A DNA stretch of 64,000 nt from Mesorhizobium sp. WSM3859 (GCF_002295065.1 NZ_NSGG01000011.1:62001-126000), one strand, 5' to 3'; shown: positions 34,029-43,374, numbered from the stretch's first letter. Numbers and translations: made by a program. The notes: a model not told the origin generated them from the letters alone.

Positions 34029-34790
34029 CTAGATCACCGTCTCTCCTCCATCGATAACCAGAATCTGGCCCGTCATGTACGAGGACCGGTCGGACACAAG
34101 AAACAGCACCGCCTCCGCGATTTCCTCGACGCTTGCCCAACGACCAAGCGGCACTTTTTCGCGGATGTAGGCTTCGATGGCCTCCCGGCCTCCCATCTGG
34201 GCGATGAAAGGGCCATTGAAGGGCGTGTCGACCCAACCGGGGCAAAGCGCGTTGACGCGAATGCCGAAGCGGCCATAGTCGCCCGCCATCTGCTTCGTCA
34301 TCGCGATCACCGCGTGCTTGGTCGTCGTATAGGCGATCATCTCGCGGTCGTAGAGCACGCCGGAACTCGACGACGTGTTGAGGATGACCCCGCGACCCTC
34401 CTTTTTCATGAACGGCATGACGATGCGGGCGCCGAGGAAGTGAGCACGCACGTTGAGCGTCCAGGACGTGTCGAAGCCTTTGACGCTCACACCGAGCACG
34501 TCACCCTCTACCTGTACGCCGGCATGATTGTGCAGGATGTCGATCCTGCCTTGTGTGTCGATGAAATTGCGGAAACAGGCTTCAAGCGCCTGATCGTCGG
34601 TCAGGTCGAACACAAGCGCTTTCGCTCGGCCACCAGCAGTAACAATCTGGTCGACGGTCGCGTTCGCGCTGTCAGCGCTGCGGTCCGCCACGCCGACCAC
34701 CGCACCCTCGCGCGCGATAATCAGAGCTGCCGCCCTGCCGATGCCCGATCCTGCCCCGGTGACGATCGCGGTCCTGTCCTTCAGGATCAT
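34029..34790 (-). CDS. SDR-family oxidoreductase
   Basis: A 253-residue short-chain dehydrogenase with the cofactor motif TGAGSGIGRAA near the N-terminus, HNHAGVQ (equivalent of NNAG), and active-site Ser and YTTTK (Tyr-x3-Lys), then ALCPGWVDT. It would oxidise an alcohol or reduce a ketone with NAD(P). It is divergent from the aminotransferase-family gene, with 102 bases between starts, so the two may share regulation. The substrate is unknown. Confidence 0.85.
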   Translation of the reverse strand: MILKDRTAIVTGAGSGIGRAAALIIAREGAVVGVADRSADSANATVDQIVTAGGRAKALVFDLTDDQALEACFRNFIDTQGRIDILHNHAGVQVEGDVLGVSVKGFDTSWTLNVRAHFLGARIVMPFMKKEGRGVILNTSSSSGVLYDREMIAYTTTKHAVIAMTKQMAGDYGRFGIRVNALCPGWVDTPFNGPFIAQMGGREAIEAYIREKVPLGRWASVEEIAEAVLFLVSDRSSYMTGQILVIDGGETVI

Positions 34791-34892
34791 CTTTCAGCCC
34801 CTTTCTCCCTGGCCCGTAATCCTGCATCATCCGGCGAACGAGCCTCGCCAGCTTGGGTGCGCGCCGATCAACCTCTGGGGGAAAAAACAGGT

Positions 34893-36176
34893 ATGTACGA
34901 CTTCGGCCCCTTCAAGTTCGAGTCGAAGCAGGATTTTTTCGACAAGGCAATCCGTTTCTGGAATCCCGACAAGACCAGGTTCTGGCAGAAAGCCGGGATC
35001 GATCTGGTGATCGGCAGGCGGGAAGGTTATTTCCTCTACGACATGTCGGGCCGCCGCCTGATCGACCTGCACCTCAATGGTGGCACCTACAATCTCGGTC
35101 ACCGCAATCCGGAACTGGTCGAGACGCTGAAGAGCGCGCTCGATTGTTTCGATATCGGCAACCACTGGTTTCCCTCCGTGGCGCGGACGGCGCTGGCCGA
35201 ATCCCTCGTCAATGTCTCACCGGGAATGAGATATGCGATCTTCGCGCCGGGCGGCGCCGAGGCGGTGGACATCGCCATCAAGAGCGCTCGCTATGCCACC
35301 AAGCGGCGCAAGATCGTGTCAATCATCAAGGGTTATCACGGGCATTCGGGGCTCGCGGTGGCGACCGGTGACGATCGCTTCACCAAGATCTTTCTTTCCG
35401 ACCAGCCGGAGACGTTCATCCAGGTTCCCTTCAACGATATCGACGCCATGGAGCAGGCGCTGAAGGGCGAAGACGTCGCGGCGCTGATCATGGAGACGAT
35501 CCCCGCCACGTACGGCTTCCCGATGCCGAAGGACGGCTATCTCAGCGCCTGCAAGGCGCTGTGCGAAAAGCATGGCGTGATATACATCGCCGACGAGGTT
35601 CAGACCGGCCTGATGCGGACCGGCAGCATGTGGGGCTGGCAGGCCTATGGCGTCCAGCCGGATATCATGGTGACGGCAAAGGGCCTGTCCGGCGGCCTCT
35701 ATCCGATCAGCGCGACGCTGGTGGACGACAGGGCCGGTGGCTGGCTCAGCGAGGACGGGGCGGCCCATATCTCGACGACCGGCGGGGCCGAACTCGGCTG
35801 TGTCGTTGCTCACAAGGTCATCGAGATGCTGCAGCGACCCGAGCTGGTGGCCAATGTCGGCACCGTGACCGAGTTCATGGCGCAGGCCATGCGCGAGATG
35901 CTGATTCGGCACGCCGACATCTTCACCGGGGTGCGCCAGAAAGGCGTGATCCTCGGCCTGGAATTCAGCAATCACAGCGAAGGTGCCGTCTTCGTGTCGC
36001 GTGCACTCTACGAGCAGGGCGTCTGGGCGATCTTCTCCTCGCTGGACAAGCGGGTGCTGCAGTGGAAGCCCGGCGTGCTTCTGGATCGCGAAACCTGCCA
36101 GGACATCATGGATCGTTTCGATGCGGCAATGCCGCGCGCCCGGGAGCTGCTGCATCAGGCAGGCAAGGCGAATTGA
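34893..36176 (+). CDS. Class III aminotransferase-family PLP enzyme
   Basis: A 427-residue protein from ATG 34893, with CTGGGGG upstream. The frame is open to 34314, but that part is antisense to the SDR gene. The class III signature is clear: YIADEVQTGLMRTG, then DIMVTAKGLSGGLYP with PLP lysine K263, and GGAEAVDIAIKSAR for phosphate binding. Enzymes of this fold transaminate omega-amino groups. Those paired with an APH-type kinase can instead be phospho-lyases that act on phosphorylated amino alcohols. A kinase of that type follows 116 bases downstream, which makes the phospho-lyase role worth testing. Confidence 0.85.
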   Translation: MYDFGPFKFESKQDFFDKAIRFWNPDKTRFWQKAGIDLVIGRREGYFLYDMSGRRLIDLHLNGGTYNLGHRNPELVETLKSALDCFDIGNHWFPSVARTALAESLVNVSPGMRYAIFAPGGAEAVDIAIKSARYATKRRKIVSIIKGYHGHSGLAVATGDDRFTKIFLSDQPETFIQVPFNDIDAMEQALKGEDVAALIMETIPATYGFPMPKDGYLSACKALCEKHGVIYIADEVQTGLMRTGSMWGWQAYGVQPDIMVTAKGLSGGLYPISATLVDDRAGGWLSEDGAAHISTTGGAELGCVVAHKVIEMLQRPELVANVGTVTEFMAQAMREMLIRHADIFTGVRQKGVILGLEFSNHSEGAVFVSRALYEQGVWAIFSSLDKRVLQWKPGVLLDRETCQDIMDRFDAAMPRARELLHQAGKAN

Positions 36177-36292
36177 CATGGTCCAAACCTAGTTGAAACT
36201 GCCAGGCCTCCAGTGCGGGCTGGCGGTTGGACTTGCTGGGATCGCAGGGTTCCGGCAGGGGACAAGGGTGCAAAGATAGGGCAGGACGGACA

Positions 36293-37303
36293 GTGACGGA
36301 TTTCGACGCGCTCACCCATGACCAGCGACTCAGCATCCTGCAGGAGACGGCTGAGGCGGCCATCGCCAACTACGATCTGCCGGCGGACGTCTCCGTCGCG
36401 ATGATCAACCTGTCGGAGAACGCAACCTATAAGGTTGCGGCTCCCGACGGCCGGCGCTGGGCGCTCCGCATCCATCGCGACGGCTACCATTCAAGGACGG
36501 CCATCCAGTCCGAACTGGCCTGGCTGACCGATTTGCGCCAGACCGGGATCGTGCCCACCCCCGTGCCGGTGGCGGGCAAGGATGGCGAGCAGATCCAGCG
36601 TGCCGGCCATGCCAGGCTGGCGCAACCCCGCAATGTCGTGCTGTCGCAATGGGAGACCGGTTCGGAGCCGGGCATAGGCGAAGCGCTCGCCGAACCTTTC
36701 GAGGTGCTTGGCGAGGTGACGGCTCGCATGCACATCCACGCCCGGCAATGGAAGCGCCCATCTTGGTTCACTCGCCATGTGTGGGATTTCGAGACAAGTC
36801 TCGGCGAGGAAAACCCCCATTGGGGGCGCTGGCGTGACGGCATGGGCGTCGACGCCGCGAAAGCCAAACTCTTTGGCCGCACCGCGGAGCTGATCTGCCG
36901 CAGGCTCGCCGCCTTCGGCAAGGGTCATGACCGCTTTGGCCTCATCCATTGCGACCTGCGGCTCGCCAATCTTTTGATCGACGGCAAGACGGTCAAGGTC
37001 ATCGACTTCGACGACTGCGGTTTCGGCTGGTTTATGTACGACGCCGCTACACCCGTCTCTTTCTACGAGCATGAGCCGCAGGCAACCGATCTCATCCAGT
37101 CGTGGACGACCGGCTATCGCCGCGTGCTTGACCTGCCCAGGGCGGACGAGGACGAAATCCCGACCTTCGTGATGCTGCGCCGCCTGTTGCTGGTTGCCTG
37201 GATCGGCTCGCACGCTGAAACGGACCTCGCCAAGTCGATGGGCTTCCCATACACCGAGGGAACGGTCGGGCTGTGCGAGGCCTATCTGAGCAAGTTTTCC
37301 TAA
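36293..37303 (+). CDS. APH-type phosphotransferase (kinase of small hydroxyl compound)
   Basis: A 336-residue protein. I choose GTG 36293 as the start; a TTG at 36227 is the alternative and adds a non-conserved stretch. It has the aminoglycoside phosphotransferase/choline kinase fold: a nucleotide-binding loop (LSENATYKVAAPDG), the catalytic loop LIHCDLRLANLLI (HxDxxxxN) and the metal-binding VIDFDDCGFGW. It would transfer phosphate from ATP to a hydroxyl group, for example of an amino alcohol, before the neighbouring PLP enzyme acts. The substrate is inferred from context only. Confidence 0.8.
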   Translation: MTDFDALTHDQRLSILQETAEAAIANYDLPADVSVAMINLSENATYKVAAPDGRRWALRIHRDGYHSRTAIQSELAWLTDLRQTGIVPTPVPVAGKDGEQIQRAGHARLAQPRNVVLSQWETGSEPGIGEALAEPFEVLGEVTARMHIHARQWKRPSWFTRHVWDFETSLGEENPHWGRWRDGMGVDAAKAKLFGRTAELICRRLAAFGKGHDRFGLIHCDLRLANLLIDGKTVKVIDFDDCGFGWFMYDAATPVSFYEHEPQATDLIQSWTTGYRRVLDLPRADEDEIPTFVMLRRLLLVAWIGSHAETDLAKSMGFPYTEGTVGLCEAYLSKFS

Positions 37304-37365
37304 TGCATGTCGCCCAGAAGTGTGCGCGGTTCTGGTACAACGACATGCATCAAAACAGAGACTTA

Positions 37366-37404
37366 AAGCGCGTCTCCTGAATCCGGTTCAGCGCGACGCG
37401 CTTT
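37366..37404. terminator. Imperfect palindrome between converging genes
   Basis: The arms TTAAAGCGCGTC and GACGCGCTTTAA enclose TCCTGAATCCGGTTCAGCGC, forming a GC-rich hairpin. It lies between the 3' ends of the kinase gene and the second SDR gene, so it could terminate both. It also looks like a common rhizobial intergenic palindrome. Confidence 0.5.
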
Positions 37405-37410
37405 AAGAGC

Positions 37411-37458
37411 AATTCCAGGAAAGTGTGAAACGGTTTTCGGTGCGGAATAGCGTCAAAA
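37411..37458. repeat. Dispersed palindromic element, copy 1
   Basis: AATTCCAGGAAAGTGTG ... CGGTTTTC(G)GTGCGGAAT forms an imperfect inverted repeat and recurs in a better-preserved form at 54418-54465. Both copies are intergenic and near gene ends. Confidence 0.6.
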
Positions 37459-37491
37459 AATTGGAGATAGAGCGGTTCGCGACGAACAGCT

Positions 37492-38256
37492 TTATGCCAG
37501 GGCCTCCAAGCTCTCCGGCAGGATCTGGCCGCCATCGACGATGATCGTCTGTCCCGTCACGTATCCGGCTTCCTTCGACGCAAAGTAGAGTGCGGCGTAG
37601 CCGATGTCCTCCACGGTTCCAAGCCGCTTGAGCGGGACAGAGGCGGCCATCGTCTTCTGGTAATCATCGCCCAGGCCGACTAGGCCCTCGGTGATGATGT
37701 TGCCCGGCATAACGGCGTTGACGGTGATGCCGTATTTGGCCAGCTCGATGCAGGCGGTGCGCATGAAACCGAGCTGCCCCGCCTTGGTGGCGCCGTAGTG
37801 CGACCAACCGGGGAAGCCGGTGACCGGGCCGGTGATCGACGACGTCAGCACGATGCGGCCCTGGTCGGATCTCTTGAGGTAGGGAACGACTGCCTTGACC
37901 GCGTGGAAGGTACCCTTGAGGTTGGTGTCGACAACCTCGTCCCATTGTTTTGAAGTCATGTCCTCGAGCCGGGCCTGCGGGAAAATTCCGGCATTGGCGC
38001 ACAACACGTCGATGCCCCCGTTTCTCCCGGCCACTGTCCCAAAAGCGCTCTCGATGCTGGCGAGCGAGGTGACATCGCCAACCACGCCAAAGGCGCCGTG
38101 GCCGATCTCGGCGGCAGCGGCTTCGGCCTGGTCGAGATGGCGCGCGATGATGGCGACCTTGGCGCCAGACAGCGCGAACACCCGCGATATGCCCTTGCCG
38201 ATGCCTTTCGATCCGCCGGTAACAACGACGGACCGGCCCTTCAAAGACTGGGTCAT
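37492..38256 (-). CDS. SDR-family oxidoreductase
   Basis: A 254-residue short-chain dehydrogenase. ATG 38256 is chosen because GGAG lies 9 bases upstream; the TTG at 38271 overlaps that site. Motifs are VTGGSKGIGKG (cofactor), CANAGIF (NNAG), the active-site Ser (TSSITG) with HYGATKAGQ (Tyr-x3-Lys), and VMPGNI. It is the last gene of the minus-strand cluster that begins with the diol-dehydratase-family gene. It is expected to oxidise or reduce an aldehyde/alcohol or keto/hydroxy intermediate of that pathway (inference). Confidence 0.85.
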   Translation of the reverse strand: MTQSLKGRSVVVTGGSKGIGKGISRVFALSGAKVAIIARHLDQAEAAAAEIGHGAFGVVGDVTSLASIESAFGTVAGRNGGIDVLCANAGIFPQARLEDMTSKQWDEVVDTNLKGTFHAVKAVVPYLKRSDQGRIVLTSSITGPVTGFPGWSHYGATKAGQLGFMRTACIELAKYGITVNAVMPGNIITEGLVGLGDDYQKTMAASVPLKRLGTVEDIGYAALYFASKEAGYVTGQTIIVDGGQILPESLEALA

Positions 38257-38335
38257 GATCTGAAGCTCCAAAATGAGACGGGGACAGAGTGATACCCTGT
38301 CCCCGTTGTCGCAAGGATTTCTGGACGGTAGCGCT

Positions 38336-39862
38336 TTAGCCTTCGTTCACCATGTGACCGATGTTGTCGTACGCCTTGGGGTTGGCGGACTTCAGCACGA
38401 AGCCCCAGATCAGGCCGACGATAAGGATCGCAAGCCCGACATAGGGGATGCTCCTGGCGAAGCCATTGGTGCCGCCGAGCGTCGCGAGATTGGCCACCAG
38501 CGTGTAGACGAGGACCAGTTGGACCACGAGCGAGATCAACGGCGCGATGACCGTCGTCAGCATGCTGCCGCCGCCGTTCTTCTTGAACCACATGTAGATC
38601 GCCAGCGAGACAACGGCCTGCAGCACCAAAAGCAGTCCGGTGCCAAGCACAGCAAACAGCGTATAGACGCCAAGCCAGGCCTGTCCTGACGGATCGTCGA
38701 AGCCGTAGGCCAGACCGTAGAGCAGCACCCATACTGCCGCCAGCACCGACTGCAGCGCCGAGGCCTTGTGTGGGCTCTTGTGGTGATCATGCGTCTCTGC
38801 GATCGCCTGCGGCAGGACGCCTTCGCGCGCCAGCGAATACAAATAGCGTGAAGCGGTGTTGTGGAAGGCCATGCCGCAGGCGAAGGAACTGGTCAGGATC
38901 AGAAGCGACATCAACTGGTAGCCCCAGCTGCCGACAAAAGTCTGAATGGGCGTCAGGAAGAAGTTCACCCCGTCGGAGAAGGCCTTGGCCACCATGTCGG
39001 CCTCGGTGGGATAGGCCGCCACCGCGCACCAGCTGACGAAGGTGTAGAACAGGCCGAGGCCAATGACCGAGATCAGCAGCGATTGCGGAATGATGCGCTT
39101 GGGATCGCGGGATTCCTCGGCATAGTTCGGCGCCATCTCGAAGCCGACCCAGGACCAGAACGCCATGAAGATGCCGACGGCCGCCGCGCCCGCGGGGATG
39201 GCCACGGTTCCGACTGTCTGCTCGGCGACAGGCGTGAACACCTTGAACACATTCAGCGAGTCACCGGAAAAATTCGTCCCGCCATGAGCGAAAAGCACGC
39301 CCAGCGAGAAGATCACAAGCATGATCACTTCAAGAATGAGGGCGATCCCGAGCAGTCGTGCCGACACCTTCACGTCGCGATAGGCGAGTGCCGCGATGAC
39401 CACGATCATGGCGAGCGCGAGCACGATCCACGGCACGTTGATGCCGAAGTGCTGGGAAATCCAAAGATTGCCGAAAAACGCAAACAAACCAGTGAGCGAG
39501 GCCTCGAACAGCGAGTAGCAGGCGAGCGAGCCAATGCCGGCCGACATGCCGACCTCGCGGCCGAGCCCTTGGCTGATGAATGAGTAGAAGCCACCGACGG
39601 ACGATACCCGCGATGCCATCGCCGCATAGCCGACCGAGAAGATGGTCAGCACGATCGTCGCCATCAGGAAGGCGGCCGGCGTGTATTTGCCGATACCGTA
39701 GCCTGCCGCGAACGGCACATTGCCCAGCATCGCCGACATTGGCGCCGCGCCGGTGACGGCCAGAAAGAGCACCCCCGCAAGCCCCACGGCTTTCGAGTGC
39801 AAAAGGTTGATGCTGTTACTCTTCGAGACGTCGATCGTCCCGCTTGCAGTTTCCGTGACCAT
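38336..39862 (-). CDS. APC-family amino acid/amine permease
   Basis: A 508-residue integral membrane protein with about 12-14 hydrophobic helices. The family features are an N-terminal helix with AVTGAAPMSAM, VGGFYSFISQGLGRE in helix 3 and WVGFEMAPNYAEE in the middle. It would import an amino acid, amine or amino alcohol across the inner membrane. The start has GGAGAGGG upstream. It sits between the isochorismatase-like hydrolase and the second SDR, so it probably brings in the substrate of this cluster. Confidence 0.85.
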   Translation of the reverse strand: MVTETASGTIDVSKSNSINLLHSKAVGLAGVLFLAVTGAAPMSAMLGNVPFAAGYGIGKYTPAAFLMATIVLTIFSVGYAAMASRVSSVGGFYSFISQGLGREVGMSAGIGSLACYSLFEASLTGLFAFFGNLWISQHFGINVPWIVLALAMIVVIAALAYRDVKVSARLLGIALILEVIMLVIFSLGVLFAHGGTNFSGDSLNVFKVFTPVAEQTVGTVAIPAGAAAVGIFMAFWSWVGFEMAPNYAEESRDPKRIIPQSLLISVIGLGLFYTFVSWCAVAAYPTEADMVAKAFSDGVNFFLTPIQTFVGSWGYQLMSLLILTSSFACGMAFHNTASRYLYSLAREGVLPQAIAETHDHHKSPHKASALQSVLAAVWVLLYGLAYGFDDPSGQAWLGVYTLFAVLGTGLLLVLQAVVSLAIYMWFKKNGGGSMLTTVIAPLISLVVQLVLVYTLVANLATLGGTNGFARSIPYVGLAILIVGLIWGFVLKSANPKAYDNIGHMVNEG

Positions 39863-39961
39863 GAAGCCCTCTCCATTCGTGACAGCTGTATGCAGTTCCC
39901 CGCACGTGGCGGCCGATGTGTCCCGGCCTGCGAGTGCTGCATTGACACTACGGACGCGGCA

Positions 39962-40660
39962 TCACTTTGCCAAGGCCATGATTTTGCAGAGCTCGGCGCT
40001 CGACATGACGTGGCAATAGATCATGTTGATGATTTCGAGCTCCTTGCGATGAAGCTCGTCGGTCGCCGCCGCGCAGCAATCCTCGATCACTATGACGGCA
40101 AAGCTTTCATCCGCCAGGCTGCGCACCGTCGAAGACACGCACTGGTCCGTGAAGATGCCGCAACAGATGACGTTCCTGATGCCGAGATTGTGAAGGATGA
40201 GGCGCAGATTCGTCCCGGTCAGCGCGGAATCGGTGGTCTTGGTCACCACGATTTCGTCGCCTGCCGGCTGAAGCTCGGCAACGAGCTGCGATGCCGCGTC
40301 GTTCTTTGGCAGCAGCAAATTGTTCCAGCCCGGCATTTTTTGGGAGAGCGAGCGGTCGCGCCCGTCCTTGGTATGGCAGGCGATGCGGGCGAAAAGGCAT
40401 TCGATGCCATTTGCCCGTGCCAACTCCAGCAATCTTGCCGTGTTCGGTATGACCGCGCCGTGCATGCGCTCGTGGAACGGCGTCCACAGATCGTAGCGCT
40501 GCTGTTCCTGCGGTGAAAGCGACGCGCGATCCGGCCGTTCCAGGTAGGTGTTTTGAACGTCGATGATCAGGATGGCGGTCTGTGCCGGCACCAGCACCGG
40601 ATCATCCGGCTCGGGTGCGCCGAGGTAGTAGAGCGAACGGAATCCGGTTTTCCAGCTCAT
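39962..40660 (-). CDS. Isochorismatase-like cysteine hydrolase
   Basis: A 232-residue protein with the catalytic triad layout of the family: Asp in ILIIDVQNTYL, Lys in VVTKTTDSAL and Cys in GIFTDQCVSST. Members hydrolyse amide, carbamoyl or isochorismate bonds; carbamoyl or amide substrates seem more likely here, because the neighbours suggest amine or diol catabolism. The start is supported by AAAGGA. It lies 27 bases downstream of the dehydratase small-subunit gene, in a probable operon. Confidence 0.85.
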   Translation of the reverse strand: MSWKTGFRSLYYLGAPEPDDPVLVPAQTAILIIDVQNTYLERPDRASLSPQEQQRYDLWTPFHERMHGAVIPNTARLLELARANGIECLFARIACHTKDGRDRSLSQKMPGWNNLLLPKNDAASQLVAELQPAGDEIVVTKTTDSALTGTNLRLILHNLGIRNVICCGIFTDQCVSSTVRSLADESFAVIVIEDCCAAATDELHRKELEIINMIYCHVMSSAELCKIMALAK

Positions 40661-40687
40661 GCGGTCCTTTCAGAAGCGGGCGGTCCT

Positions 40688-41107
40688 TCAGAAGCGGAAC
40701 GTGAAAAGGCCGCGCGCCGCGTAGGTCTCGGCGGCTTCCTCGATGAAACGGGCGATGCGTTCGGCCTGGTAGGTCTCGCGCATCGTGGCGGCGGCCTCGA
40801 GCAATTCTTCCTTGGACTTGGCGCGGCCTGGGCGCAGCAGTTCGTAGACCTGCATGATGAAATCCTGCGGCACCTCGACCAGCTCTGCCCCGCGCTCGAA
40901 GTTGAGGGCGAGAGTCGGCCGGCCGACATCGCGCGCCACGTCGGCCTGCGCCTGCAGCGCTTGCGGCGTGATGCGAAGGTCTTCCATCGTCACCTCGCCG
41001 GCAAGCACCGCATCCAGCGTTATCTCCGGAAGCGCCTTGCCGTGCTTGCCGGTCACGGCGCCAGGCTGGGTTTCGGCGAGCGGATAGTCGGCACGCGTAA
41101 GGGTCAC
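40688..41107 (-). CDS. B12-dependent diol/glycerol dehydratase, small subunit
   Basis: A 139-residue protein starting at GTG 41107, which overlaps the stop of the large-subunit gene (TAGTG) and has GGGAGCG upstream. The sequence follows the PduE/DhaB3 pattern: YPLAETQPGAV, GKALPEITLDAVLAGEV, EDLRITPQALQAQA, GRPTLALNFERGAEL and VYELLRPGRAKS. It is a structural subunit of the adenosylcobalamin-dependent holoenzyme that dehydrates 1,2-diols to aldehydes. It pairs with the fused large/medium subunit just upstream. Confidence 0.9.
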   Translation of the reverse strand: MTLTRADYPLAETQPGAVTGKHGKALPEITLDAVLAGEVTMEDLRITPQALQAQADVARDVGRPTLALNFERGAELVEVPQDFIMQVYELLRPGRAKSKEELLEAAATMRETYQAERIARFIEEAAETYAARGLFTFRF

Positions 41108-43374
41108 TATTTCGCTCCCGTCAGGACGACGTCGACCTCTTCGGGAGCCGCGCCGGCCTCGGTCAGCCCGGTTTCGATGGCGTAGATGAGGGCGACGCGC
41201 GCATGGTGGCGCGACCCCATGGCCTCGCCTCGCTGCGGCACCACGATGGGCTCCGGCATTTCGCCCAGCGCATAGGCCGCCGCATTGGCACCGAGAGCGC
41301 GATAGTGCTCGAGCCTGGTGATCGGGGCATTGGAAAACAGTTCCAGATTGTTGTGCGGCTGGCGGTCACGCTGATGGATGACGGCCGTGCCCTTGGCCTG
41401 GATGCCGATGCCGATGCCGCTGCCGGCAAGCCGGGCGGCGGACAGGCCAAGGAAGGAAGTATCGGCCGTATGGCGGAAGCGGACGACGCGCGCCTTGAGC
41501 CCGCGCGCGCGGATCGCATCCAGCATGGCGCCAAGCACTTCGGACAGCCGATGTCCGGCCGTCGTCCGGTAGAGCTTCAAGCCGAAGGCCGGGCTGATGC
41601 CGATGACCAAATCGTCGGTCGCCGACCCGTTGGCTGCCGGCCCAAGGTTGCGATAGCGGATGTGCCTTGCCTCGTCCTTCTCGTGCAGGGCCTCCGAGCG
41701 CAGCACTTCTTTCTGATCCAGCACATCGCGGATGTCGTTGAGCTGCAGGCGCCGTTCTTCGGACACGCGATAGCCAGAGCCGGGGCCGAGATAGTCGTTC
41801 GGGTCGTTGACCGCGCTGACGATCCGCCCATTGCGGATCATGGCCGAGGTCTGGAGATAGTCGCCGGAAAGGCGCAGCTTCACCACGTTCAGGAGGTTCT
41901 CGGCCTCTTCTCGGAAACCGCGGTTGGCCAGCGCCTTGATCGCGTCGATCACGGTGATGCCGCGCTCCTTGATGGCCTCGCTGATGAAGCTCACGTCGCG
42001 CGGCATCAGGCTGCACGTGTCGTCGGAACCGGAGGCATAAACCACGCTGGTCTTCATGTCCTCGGTCGGTGTCGACAGGCCGAGCTCCTCGAACACCGCG
42101 GCGATCGCCGCCACCGCCCGCTCGCGCAACTCTATCGCGCGGGACTCGGGCAGCGGCGTCAACCCGCCATCGGCCTCGAAATCGCGCTGCAGCACCAGAT
42201 AGTCTTCCAGTTCCTCGCCGTTGATCAGCGAAGGGTTGAACGAATTGTCGTATTTCAGGATCGATCCCATCCCGGAGCAGATCAGGTCTGAGCCGGCAAT
42301 CAGGTAGGGAAGGATCTTGGCGCCGACACGAATTTCCGATTCGGTGGAGCGCGCATCATTGCCTGATGCGCATTCGAGATCGAGCCAGACGGCGATGAGG
42401 TTCTCAGCCATCAACTCGCGGACGCCGCCAGGTATGGTGGCGGTCAAGGGCGCGCCGTCAATGCCGCCATTTTGTGTGCCCTGCACTCCCATGCCGCGCT
42501 GCAGGCAGAGGCAGCGCGCCTCCAAGTAAAGCAGCGATTTTGCTTCATGGAAGCCCATCAGCAATTCGGAGCCGGCACCCGACGTACACCGCATCTTGAC
42601 GCCGCGCGAGGCATAGGCAGCGGCGAGAAATGCTTTGGACCACGGCGTATCGTCGCCATCGGTGAACGATTTTTCGGTGCCGTAGACGGAAACGGTTTCG
42701 GCATAGGACGTGAAGCCGGCCATGGCGATGCGCAGCTCCTCCGCCTCCTCGCTGGAGCATTGGAACAGCGTTCCCCAGCGGCCGACGGCGCCGCCCACCG
42801 CACACGCCACCGCGTTGGACCAGGCGTTGCGCGACACGCGCATCGTAGTCTCGATCTCGTCGAAGCCCAAGGCGACGGCGGTCGCGGCATCTGCGGCGAG
42901 CTGCAGCGGGTCGTCCTTGGCGTTGGTGACATGCGCCTGGTTACCCGGTGTTTTGCGTGCCCGCATCTTTGAGTAGGCGAAGGCGATCTCCAACGCGTTG
43001 AGCTGCGACACGACCTCGGCGAGTTTGGCGGGTGTCATGCCATGCGCGAGCCGCACCAGTGTTTCGCGCGGCACGTTCATGTCGACCAGCCAGCGTGCGA
43101 CGGTCGCCGAGTCCAGCGCCATCGCTTCAGACGCCACCTCCGGGTCGATGTGATGGCGGGCTATGAAGCGGTCGATCATGTCGTAGTCGTGCTCGAGCAC
43201 TCCATCAAGGGATACGACGCGCCCGCCCTTGATGCCGATGCCGGGTTTGGGGTCGGCCGGGCTGGAGAAGGCGGAGAAGCCGTTGGTAGGGTCTTCCGCC
43301 GCGAACTTGTCCAGCCGCAACGGCCGCTCGTCCCAGTCGGCGAAGCGCTTCCAGCGGTTCAGTTTCGGCGTCAT
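41107..43374 (-). CDS. B12-dependent diol/glycerol dehydratase, fused large and medium subunits
   Basis: A 755-residue protein. ATG 43374 is chosen for GAGGA upstream; the frame stays open to 43428. Residues ~1-555 match the PduC/DhaB1 large subunit (DPKPGIGIKGG, DYDMIDRFIARH, KMRARKTPGNQAHVTN, YGTEKSFTDGDDTPWSKAF, MRCTSGAGSE). Residues ~575-755 match the medium subunit PduD (ISPAFGLKLY, GSGIGIGIQAKGTAVIHQRD, NLELFSNAPI). In enteric enzymes these are separate polypeptides. The holoenzyme converts a 1,2-diol to an aldehyde by a radical mechanism with adenosylcobalamin. No DdrA/DdrB reactivase, microcompartment shell or cobalamin riboswitch was seen in the window. Confidence 0.92.
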   Translation of the reverse strand: MTPKLNRWKRFADWDERPLRLDKFAAEDPTNGFSAFSSPADPKPGIGIKGGRVVSLDGVLEHDYDMIDRFIARHHIDPEVASEAMALDSATVARWLVDMNVPRETLVRLAHGMTPAKLAEVVSQLNALEIAFAYSKMRARKTPGNQAHVTNAKDDPLQLAADAATAVALGFDEIETTMRVSRNAWSNAVACAVGGAVGRWGTLFQCSSEEAEELRIAMAGFTSYAETVSVYGTEKSFTDGDDTPWSKAFLAAAYASRGVKMRCTSGAGSELLMGFHEAKSLLYLEARCLCLQRGMGVQGTQNGGIDGAPLTATIPGGVRELMAENLIAVWLDLECASGNDARSTESEIRVGAKILPYLIAGSDLICSGMGSILKYDNSFNPSLINGEELEDYLVLQRDFEADGGLTPLPESRAIELRERAVAAIAAVFEELGLSTPTEDMKTSVVYASGSDDTCSLMPRDVSFISEAIKERGITVIDAIKALANRGFREEAENLLNVVKLRLSGDYLQTSAMIRNGRIVSAVNDPNDYLGPGSGYRVSEERRLQLNDIRDVLDQKEVLRSEALHEKDEARHIRYRNLGPAANGSATDDLVIGISPAFGLKLYRTTAGHRLSEVLGAMLDAIRARGLKARVVRFRHTADTSFLGLSAARLAGSGIGIGIQAKGTAVIHQRDRQPHNNLELFSNAPITRLEHYRALGANAAAYALGEMPEPIVVPQRGEAMGSRHHARVALIYAIETGLTEAGAAPEEVDVVLTGAK

